Shown here: piece after piece, positions 7,649 through 12,452 of the stretch | How positions within the stretch are numbered: the first letter of the stretch is position 1 | How the letters are laid out: every line of letters starts with the position of its first letter | From: Acidobacteriaceae bacterium | GTDB taxonomy: Bacteria; Acidobacteriota; Terriglobia; Terriglobales; Acidobacteriaceae | Reading direction: 5' to 3' | NCBI GenBank assembly: GCA_025462785.1 | Contig: JAOAPG010000041.1 | Coordinates: forward strand, 1 to 12,452 | Length of the DNA: 12,452 bases | Translations under genes and position numbers: made by a program | Notes under the pieces: model-generated | The model's input: only the letters and a program-made list of their open reading frames with translations | Database searches by the model: none | What the model was told of the DNA's origin: nothing

Positions 7649-7998
7649 TCCTTCTTTTTCAACTGCTGCTTCCATCCCAGCACTCTGGCTTTGTTCCCCT
7701 CGGCTTCCGCTTCGGGGATCATTCCCTTCTTCTGATAGCAGACCGACAAACTTGTGTGCGCGAGTACATCGTCTGGATCCAGTTCCACAATGCGATTCGC
7801 GACTGCGATTGCATCATCTAGCCGGTTCATATCTTGCAGGGTCTTGGCCATACCGTGCATTGCTTCAGTGAACGTCGGATCGACTGTCAGTGATTTTTCG
7901 TACTCCGCCAAGGCGCGTTCCTGCTCGCCCTCTAGAACCAAGTCGAGGGCTGCATAGTAGTGGTCTTCGGCTTGTTCGCGGGCGTTCTCGTCGGTCAT
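7639..7998 (-). CDS. Small tetratricopeptide-repeat protein
   Basis: This 119 aa soluble protein consists almost wholly of three TPR units at about residues 8-41, 42-75 and 76-109. The consensus positions are visible: the ALAEYEKSLTVDP helix pair, AIAVANRIVELDP, and AHTSLSVCYQKKGMIPEAEAE. It has no signal peptide or membrane segment, so a cytoplasmic scaffold or partner-binding role is likely; the partner is unknown. The last residues (KKKDSY) are basic, and the final two codons and stop fall in a heptamer repeat. ATG 7998 has a purine-rich GAGGAAAGGG about 10 nt upstream. It is convergent with pilR and divergent from the Trp-rich small gene. Nothing ties it to pili except position. Confidence 0.85.
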   Translation of the reverse strand: MTDENAREQAEDHYYAALDLVLEGEQERALAEYEKSLTVDPTFTEAMHGMAKTLQDMNRLDDAIAVANRIVELDPDDVLAHTSLSVCYQKKGMIPEAEAEGNKARVLGWKQQLKKKDSY

Positions 7999-8065
7999 GT
8001 AGAAAAGTCCCTTTCCTCAAGTGTACCTGTGTCTCACTTATCGCTATGATGTTCTCAGCCCATAT
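7999..8065. promoter_or_regulatory. Short divergent promoter region
   Basis: These 67 bp separate two divergent starts. On the plus strand TATGAT at 8045-8050 is a good -10 match, about 15 nt before ATG 8066, but no clear -35 lies 17 nt upstream. On the minus strand only the ribosome site of the TPR gene (TCCTC on the plus strand at 8014-8018, with CCC next to it) is clear. Confidence 0.35.
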
Positions 8066-8299
8066 ATGCGCTACATGCTTCGATTCTTGTGGAATGCGAC
8101 CCGAGGGCACCGCCTTACCCCTTGGCGAAGCCCATACCTGCTTTGGCGAATCGAAACCTATTGCGGAGTAAAGATGCAGCAGATTGGATTCTTGGAATTC
8201 TGGGAGTTCGCCTGGGGGGAGCGCATTAATTTGTGGCGATTCTTAAAATGGACGGGCGAGATGGAACACTACGTACGTCCTAAGCCGAAAGCCTCTTAG
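8066..8299 (+). CDS. Small Trp-rich conserved-looking hypothetical protein
   Basis: This 77 aa product has seven tryptophans and many Arg, Phe and Tyr. It contains the block RGHRLTPWRSPYLLWRIETY at about 14-33 and a second aromatic helix-like stretch (LEFWEFAWGERINLWRFLKW). I recognise the general pattern from short uncharacterised acidobacterial proteins, from memory and unverified. There is no classical transmembrane segment; the amphipathic aromatic helices suggest membrane-surface or protein contact, which is inference. The frame extends up to GTG 8021, but ATG 8066 or ATG 8075 fits the presumed conserved core better. No Shine-Dalgarno is visible, and TATGAT at 8045-8050 would give a very short or absent leader. 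Its stop is 11 bp from the convergent stop of the DUF62 gene. Function unknown. Confidence 0.62.
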   Translation: MRYMLRFLWNATRGHRLTPWRSPYLLWRIETYCGVKMQQIGFLEFWEFAWGERINLWRFLKWTGEMEHYVRPKPKAS

Positions 8300-8310
8300 G
8301 GAAGCTGCCG

Positions 8311-9141
8311 CTATTTCCCATTTCCTGCCGCAACCGCGCCTTGCAGCACCACGTTGACTTCGCTGCCCTTACCAGTTCCAACCAGCTGGGCGGCCGCTCC
8401 ACGGTTAGTTGCAATTTCAAGATAGCCCATGCTGCCGAGAATACCGAATACTTCTCCAGGCGAGCCCTCCGAATAAGTCGCTTTTATGTCGGTGATCTCA
8501 CGCTTTCCGACCGTGATCTTGAAAGGCAGCGGATCGAGCTGAAACAGCATAGGAGCATCCTGGGGTGTGATATTTGTGATCAGATTGCCAAAGCGGTCAA
8601 TCTTAAGCACGACCCCTCTCAGGGTTGTTCCATCAACCGCTTTCGGTTTGGGCGCGTTGAGGCGAACGAAGTCCGTGATGATCTCGCCGAATTTTTCGGT
8701 ATCGACTCCCTTTGCCAGAGATGCAGCGACTGGCGCGAAGATGTCCCGCGCATGAAATGTCTTGCTCACGGGCTGGAGATAATAATGTTCGGCGTCAATT
8801 TTGCGGACGTGCAGCCGTTCCTCTCTGCCATAAACCAATGAGAGCACTCCGTTGTCAGGTGCCACAAAGGTGTGCTTTTCAGTCTTAACCACGAGGGCGC
8901 GACGTTCCGTGCCGACCCCAGGATCGACTACTACCAGATGCACGGTTTCGGAAGGGAAGTATGAATAAGCCTGCGCGATGGTCAGCGCTCCCTCCAGAAT
9001 ATCGAACGCTTGCACCGCATGGCTGATGTCCACGATCTCAGCATCGGGCACGATGTTCAGAATCACGCCCTTTATTGTCCCAACAAAGTGATCGTTGATT
9101 CCGAAGTCGGTGGTCAGAGTAATGATGGGCCGACGTGCCAT
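8311..9141 (-). CDS. S-adenosyl-L-methionine hydroxide adenosyltransferase (DUF62)
   Basis: This family hydrolyses SAM to adenosine and methionine using an activated water; it is the hydroxide relative of fluorinase and chlorinase. Seen in the 276 aa product: the N-terminal ITLTTDFG (7-14) with D17HFVG, the VVVDPGVGTERR motif, APDNG (94-98), and FHARDIFAP (129-137). The Asp-Arg-His triad described for this family fits D73, R80 and H130, with spacing like D68/R75/H127 of the archaeal enzyme. The C-terminal domain contains DRFGNLITNI, also typical. No fluorinase-like loop insertion is evident, and the intact triad argues against a halogenase. ATG 9141 has GAGGT (9147-9151) upstream. It lies 104 bp after the DUF4097 gene on the same strand, so cotranscription is possible. 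Physiological role is unsettled. Confidence 0.93.
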   Translation of the reverse strand: MARRPIITLTTDFGINDHFVGTIKGVILNIVPDAEIVDISHAVQAFDILEGALTIAQAYSYFPSETVHLVVVDPGVGTERRALVVKTEKHTFVAPDNGVLSLVYGREERLHVRKIDAEHYYLQPVSKTFHARDIFAPVAASLAKGVDTEKFGEIITDFVRLNAPKPKAVDGTTLRGVVLKIDRFGNLITNITPQDAPMLFQLDPLPFKITVGKREITDIKATYSEGSPGEVFGILGSMGYLEIATNRGAAAQLVGTGKGSEVNVVLQGAVAAGNGK

Positions 9142-9245
9142 GCTTTACCTCATTGCCCCAGACAGAGATTTCCCAGCAAATTCAAAAGTTAACTGCTGGA
9201 ATCTACGGAGTCAAGGCACCGAGGTAATTGGCCTCTCGACAAGCC
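9142..9245 (-). promoter_or_regulatory. Spacer between DUF4097 and DUF62 genes
   Basis: This 104 bp stretch holds the DUF62 ribosome site (GAGGT at 9147-9151) and a 6 bp inverted repeat, CCAGCA at 9173-9178 with TGCTGG at 9194-9199, around an AT-rich 15 nt loop. No T-tract follows it on the minus strand, so it is not an evident terminator. Promoter elements are not clear. Confidence 0.3.
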
Positions 9246-10220
9246 TCATTGAATTTCGATATTTCCCGATCCTGTCTGCACTTCGACCGGCACCCCACCG
9301 CCGCCTACCTTGCCCCTGACTTCTTTGCGGCCGATAGTGCCCTGCACGGTGATTGGGTGATCCAAAGAGATCGATCCTGAGCCGGTATGAGCAATAAGAT
9401 CGAAAGAGGCGTTGGACGGAAATTTCAGCTGCACGGTGCCCGAACCAGTATGTAACGTCCATCCGCCAGTTGGCTCGCCATCAGCGCGAATCGTTCCGCT
9501 ACCCGCGCGAGCTTCCAGGGAGCCACGCACACCTCGGAGTTCTACGTCGCCTGACCCTGTGTCTGCTCGTACCGCGCCCGGCGCAGTTTGTTCCAGGGTG
9601 AGATTGCCGCTACCAGTGCTGCCCTCGAACCCACCAGCCACATTCGTCGCGCGCACAGTTCCACTTCCAGTTTTTGCTCGCACATTCCCCTTCACGTCAT
9701 TAATGTCGATGTTCCCAGAACCAGCCCCGGCGCGCACGGTAGCGCCTATCGAGGAGAGTTTCAGGTCTCCAGATCCGGAGTCAATCTCAATGGGACCGCG
9801 GATCCCTTCGATTCTCTGGTTGCCAGAGCCGGTATGGGAATGCAACTGCGTATCCGATGGCACAGTGAGTTCATAGCTGATGGAAATATTTCGCCGAAGT
9901 TCTGGATCGTCAATGTGACCGATGCGAATGTCGTTGCCACTCTGCTGAATCGGAGGATTGGCTTCGATACGCTTGACTTTATCTTCGCCGTCGCCCCCGA
10001 ACCAGTTAGTCACTTTTATATGGCCAGTGATCTGGACTTGGTTGGACCCGCCAGGATGTATCTGAACATTGCCTGAGCCGGTGTCCAAGTCAACGTTCAC
10101 CGGGCCGCTCACCTGTAACGTTCGTTCAAAGCTACCTTCGACGGCGAACGTTGAAATCGACAACCCACAAACCAAAGCGAAGATTCCGCATGCTACGATC
10201 GCATTAGTTGATCTCTTCAT
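9246..10220 (-). CDS. Exported DUF4097-family GSG-repeat beta-solenoid protein
   Basis: The 324 aa product starts with MKRS and a hydrophobic run to about residue 26 (IVACGIFALVCGLSISTFA), a signal peptide probably cleaved after the FA. The rest is a beta-strand repeat protein of the DUF4097 type. It has 11 (T/S/A)GSG motifs with the Gly at residues 48, 131, 149, 167, 185, 203, 222, 240, 259, 280 and 317. From 131 to 259 the period is 18-19 residues, as expected for one rung of a right-handed solenoid. N, D, T or S always follows the motif. It is likely periplasmic or surface-associated. No catalytic motif is visible and the role is unknown. ATG 10220 has GAGG (10226-10229) upstream. A strong terminator between it and the upstream efflux adaptor suggests its own promoter; only a weak GTGACA -35-like element was seen. 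Confidence 0.92.
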   Translation of the reverse strand: MKRSTNAIVACGIFALVCGLSISTFAVEGSFERTLQVSGPVNVDLDTGSGNVQIHPGGSNQVQITGHIKVTNWFGGDGEDKVKRIEANPPIQQSGNDIRIGHIDDPELRRNISISYELTVPSDTQLHSHTGSGNQRIEGIRGPIEIDSGSGDLKLSSIGATVRAGAGSGNIDINDVKGNVRAKTGSGTVRATNVAGGFEGSTGSGNLTLEQTAPGAVRADTGSGDVELRGVRGSLEARAGSGTIRADGEPTGGWTLHTGSGTVQLKFPSNASFDLIAHTGSGSISLDHPITVQGTIGRKEVRGKVGGGGVPVEVQTGSGNIEIQ

Positions 10221-10278
10221 TTTTTCCTCGGTGTATTGGACGAGACTCTCTTTGAATTGTCACTCTCCCAAAATTCGC

Positions 10279-10306
10279 AAAAAGAAGGGCACGGTTTTCC
10301 GCGCCC
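10279..10306 (-). terminator. Intrinsic terminator after the efflux adaptor gene
   Basis: On the minus strand GGGCGCGG pairs with CCGTGCCC (one G-U wobble) around an AAAA tetraloop, an 8 bp GC-rich stem at 10287-10306, followed at once by TTCTTTTT (10279-10286). It lies 30 nt after the adaptor stop codon and 58 nt before the DUF4097 start, so it should separate those two genes. Confidence 0.85.
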
Positions 10307-10335
10307 AGCTGAACCATGAATTTGCCGGCAAGTTT

Positions 10336-11547
10336 CTATTGGAGCACGACCTCTTGGCCTTCCTTCAGGCCGCTTAGCACTTCAGTCTTTGCCCCGTTAG
10401 AAATCCCGATATTCACCGCCACCTTTGTCTTGCCATCCTTAGCCTTCGGATCAGGCACCTCGACCGAGGCTTTCTTATCCTTGTCGTAAATGATGGAGCC
10501 TTCCGGAATCTGCAAAACACCCTTATGCTCTTCCAGAATAATTTCGGCATTAGCCGTCATTTCCGCCTTCAGCTCGCCACCAGGATTATTGATCGAGACG
10601 CGAACCTCGAACGTCGTCACGTTATCTTTTTCAACACCCATCGGCGAAATCTTTGTGACCACACCGTTAAAGGTCTTGTCCTTAAAAGATTCCACTTTAA
10701 TCCGAGCCGGTTGACCAAGATAGACTCGGCCGATATCGCTCTCATCGACTTTGCCCTTGACGTAAACCTGGCTGGTGTCGCCCAAAGTCATCACCAGGGT
10801 GGCCGATGACCCGAGCACAAGAATCGAGCTCACCGCGTCTCCCATGACCACATCGCGCGAAAGCGCGATGCCGTCCATTGGCGACTTAATGTCGGTATAG
10901 CTGAGCTGCTCTTCGAGCTGAGTCAGATTCGCCTTACTTTGAGCGATTTGCGCCTGAGATTGGGCGATCTTTCCTTCCAGCACCATAACCTGCGCCTTAG
11001 CAACGTTCTGTTTGTTCACGCCCATCTTGTACGCTTTATCGGCATCGTCCAAGGTGGACTGAGAAACAACGCCATCCTGTGCCATGCTTACGGCGCGGTC
11101 ATAGGCGCGCTTTAGTAAGGGGACATCTGGACCTTCAGCATCAACCTTGGCGCGCTCCCAGTCGGCCTTCGAACTCGCTAAATTAGCGTCCGCAGCTTGC
11201 AGAGCGGCACGCGACTGCTCGACTTGGGCCTCAATCTCCTGTTTATCGAGCTGAACCAGCAATTGATCCTTTTTCACCCGGTCGCCGTAATCCACCAGAA
11301 GCTTTTTTACGATACCGCTAGCTTTGGATTTAACTTCTACCTTGATAATGGGTTCGACCTTGCCAGTAGCCACGACACTCTTGGCGAGATCTCCCTTTTC
11401 CACCTTCGCGAGTTTCGTAGGATCGATTTTCGTGCCCCCACGAGTGAAGGCGAAGACCGCGACCGCGCATATCAGCACGAGCACGACTACCACACTTACA
11501 ATGATGATGCGTTTCCGCTTTTTCTTTCCACTGATATTGCCGTTCAC
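10336..11547 (-). CDS. MacA/HlyD-type periplasmic efflux adaptor (membrane fusion protein)
   Basis: Such adaptors bridge an inner-membrane ABC or RND transporter to an outer-membrane TolC-like channel. Seen in the 403 aa product: basic cytoplasmic N-terminus (KKKRKR), one membrane anchor at about 14-34, and a lipoyl/biotinyl-like half motif near 65-95 (SKASGIVKKLLVDYGDRVKKDQLLVQLD in pieces). An alpha-hairpin follows at about 97-215, rich in Ala and Gln with heptad-like helices; the second lipoyl half includes SPMDGIALSRDVVMGD. After this come a beta-barrel with KGKVDESDIGRVYLGQPARIKV and a membrane-proximal domain to the end. The arrangement is closest to MacA-like ABC adaptors. The start is GTG 11547 with GGAGG (11553-11557) 5 nt upstream. 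No transporter or TolC gene is next to it: upstream is a divergent gene and downstream a terminator. Confidence 0.94.
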   Translation of the reverse strand: MNGNISGKKKRKRIIIVSVVVVLVLICAVAVFAFTRGGTKIDPTKLAKVEKGDLAKSVVATGKVEPIIKVEVKSKASGIVKKLLVDYGDRVKKDQLLVQLDKQEIEAQVEQSRAALQAADANLASSKADWERAKVDAEGPDVPLLKRAYDRAVSMAQDGVVSQSTLDDADKAYKMGVNKQNVAKAQVMVLEGKIAQSQAQIAQSKANLTQLEEQLSYTDIKSPMDGIALSRDVVMGDAVSSILVLGSSATLVMTLGDTSQVYVKGKVDESDIGRVYLGQPARIKVESFKDKTFNGVVTKISPMGVEKDNVTTFEVRVSINNPGGELKAEMTANAEIILEEHKGVLQIPEGSIIYDKDKKASVEVPDPKAKDGKTKVAVNIGISNGAKTEVLSGLKEGQEVVLQ

Positions 11548-11552
11548 AGCTG

Positions 11553-11557
11553 CCTCC
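11553..11557 (-). promoter_or_regulatory. Shine-Dalgarno of the efflux adaptor
   Basis: GGAGG on the minus strand lies 5 nt before GTG 11547 and supports this non-ATG start; no upstream ATG with a better site was seen in frame. Confidence 0.7.
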
Positions 11558-11887
11558 CTGCGGTTAGGACTGGGGCTGACTGCCCGCTAGTTTGTATTAG
11601 GCCCAATTGTTACTACGAAAGTGGTCTGAGATTTGTTCCTGAAGCCGCAAAATGAAGTTTCGCCATACCGAATCAGCTATCCCGCTGACACTTAGACCGA
11701 CCAACTTGGGAAATGGAAGCAGGAAATCTATGTCGGACCTTGACGCGGGCAAATCCCGCCGGTCGTTGCGAAGTTACAGCTTCCTAAATCTCTGTTTCAA
11801 GGTGAAATCATTCTACAGTCCGGGGCTGCTTCGAGAGAACTGTTATCTCGGCTGCATAGACCTTTGAAATGTTAAAATTACCCATCC
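11558..11887. promoter_or_regulatory. Divergent intergenic region between efflux adaptor and CNNM gene
   Basis: About 330 bp without a supported gene. It should contain promoters for both flanking genes. Seen: a hairpin GCGGG-CAAAT-CCCGC at 11745-11759, extendable by GAC/GTC across a 2 nt bulge; a weak inverted repeat CGAGA/TCTCG around 11831-11850; and TAAAAT at 11873-11878, a -10-like hexamer only 9 nt before ATG 11888. No clear -35 was found, and no riboswitch class was recognised. A 71-codon plus-strand frame (11652-11867) lacks a ribosome site and family resemblance and was not called. Confidence 0.45.
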
Positions 11888-12452
11888 ATGATCGCTTTTG
11901 TGCTGGTCCGGGTGTTTCTGGTCTTGCTCCTGGTTGCAGCCAATGCCTTCTTCGCCGCCGCTGAATTTTCGCTGGTGAGCTTGCGCGATACTAGAATCCA
12001 GCAACTCATCGAAGCGCACCGGATCGGTGCCCGTACTGTCCAAAAGCTGCACCGCAAGCTTGACGAAGTAGTTAATGGCGTTCAACTGGGAATCACGATC
12101 GTTAGCCTGACGCTAGGCTGGATTGGCGAACCAATTGTGGCCCGGATTGTCGAAGGGATCCCTTTCATCCGTGAAGTCCCGCACGCTATGGTTTACGCCC
12201 ACACGATTGCGATTGCTATTGCGTTCACGCTGATCACCTCTATGCATGTGATCCTCGGTGAGCTGGTTCCGAAGTCGCTGGCTCTACAAAGAGCGGAACA
12301 AGTTGCCCTCGCCGTCGCCACCCCGATGGATGTTTTTCTTACGCTGTCGCGTCCAGTGCTCTTTCTAATGAGCCGGGCTGCAGGGTCCGTACTCCGAATG
12401 TTTGGATCGAGAAAAATACGGCAGGGCCCCGTCCACTCGCCTGACGAGCTCA
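11888..12452 (+). CDS. CNNM/CorC (HlyC-type, UPF0053) membrane protein, N-terminal part
   Basis: This frame stays open to the window end, giving 188 residues of a protein that is usually about 420-450 aa. Seen: the CNNM (DUF21) membrane domain with a first hydrophobic segment at about 4-25 running into NAFFAAAEFSLVSLR, then LDEVVNGVQLGITIVSLTLGWIGEP (in pieces), the later segment with HVILGELVPKSLAL, and a fourth near 145-170. It ends in the linker VHSPDEL that normally precedes the CBS pair and CorC/HlyC domain, which are outside the window. Family members are linked to magnesium or cobalt efflux or homeostasis; 'hemolysin' is a historical label. ATG 11888 has no good Shine-Dalgarno. TAAAAT at 11873-11878 would put transcription near the ATG. 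The gene is divergent from the efflux adaptor. Confidence 0.93.
   Translation, partial: MIAFVLVRVFLVLLLVAANAFFAAAEFSLVSLRDTRIQQLIEAHRIGARTVQKLHRKLDEVVNGVQLGITIVSLTLGWIGEPIVARIVEGIPFIREVPHAMVYAHTIAIAIAFTLITSMHVILGELVPKSLALQRAEQVALAVATPMDVFLTLSRPVLFLMSRAAGSVLRMFGSRKIRQGPVHSPDEL

Noticed and set aside
8341..8841. 166-codon plus-strand frame opposite the DUF62 gene
   Set aside because: Antisense to an enzyme with an intact catalytic triad; composition looks like a shadow frame.
9173..9199. Terminator between the DUF4097 and DUF62 genes
   Set aside because: The 6 bp stem has a 15 nt loop and no T-tract on the minus strand.
9412..10076. Plus-strand frames opposite the DUF4097 gene, with repeated Pro-Glu-Pro patterns
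   Set aside because: The repetition is the reverse-strand image of the GSG codons; the minus-strand product has a signal peptide and a family fold.
10322..10331. TTGCCGGCAA palindrome after the adaptor stop as a separate operator
   Set aside because: A 10 bp palindrome of this kind is common by chance, and it lies within the 3' end region just before the terminator; no evidence for function.
11652..11867. 71-codon plus-strand frame before the CNNM gene
   Set aside because: No ribosome site, no family resemblance, and it contains a hairpin-forming stretch; more likely untranslated spacer.
1..12452. CRISPR array, tRNA, rRNA, insertion sequence or phage genes
   Set aside because: No spaced repeats of suitable length, no cloverleaf, no transposase or integrase motif and no terminal repeats were seen on either strand.

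Overview
The window looks like chromosomal DNA of a Gram-negative-type bacterium, most likely an Acidobacteriota (Koribacter/Terriglobus-like) member. This is inferred from the pilB-pilT-pilC-pilS-pilR order, a GSG-repeat DUF4097 protein, a small Trp-rich protein of a type I associate with acidobacteria, and heptamer intergenic repeats. It was not tested by any search. No phage, transposon, CRISPR, rRNA or tRNA was seen.

Layout. 91-7482 (+) is a type IV pilus module: extension ATPase PilB, retraction ATPase PilT, inner-membrane platform protein PilC, sensor kinase PilS and sigma-54-type regulator PilR. pilB and pilT are 26 bp apart. pilC follows after 108 bp and pilS after a 120 bp gap rich in inverted repeats. 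pilS and pilR overlap by 8 bp. Neither pilA nor the pilMNOPQ genes are present. At 7483-7656 pilR meets a convergent TPR gene, and both stop codons abut inverted arrays of a TAGCTNN-type heptamer. 7639-7998 (-) is a small TPR protein. Divergent to it, 8066-8299 (+) is a Trp-rich hypothetical protein. 8311-9141 (-) is a SAM hydroxide adenosyltransferase (DUF62), and 9246-10220 (-) is an exported DUF4097 protein with 11 GSG motifs on an 18-residue period. A clear intrinsic terminator at 10279-10306 (-) follows 10336-11547 (-), a MacA/HlyD-type efflux adaptor that appears to form its own transcription unit. A 340 bp divergent spacer leads to 11888-12452 (+), the N-terminal part of a CNNM/CorC-type membrane protein cut by the window end.

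How the genes work together. PilB and PilT would power extension and retraction of a pilus built on PilC, while PilS-PilR would sense an envelope or pilin signal and drive sigma-54 promoters, classically that of pilA, here located elsewhere. PilB carries the tandem MshEN motif known to bind cyclic di-GMP, so second-messenger control of extension is predicted. The right half is a set of short, mostly independent housekeeping or envelope units with no obvious link to the pilus.

No wholly new system is evident. The most distinctive items are the MshEN-type PilB, the structured pilC-pilS gap, the heptamer arrays, the GSG solenoid protein, the orphan adaptor and the Trp-rich small protein.
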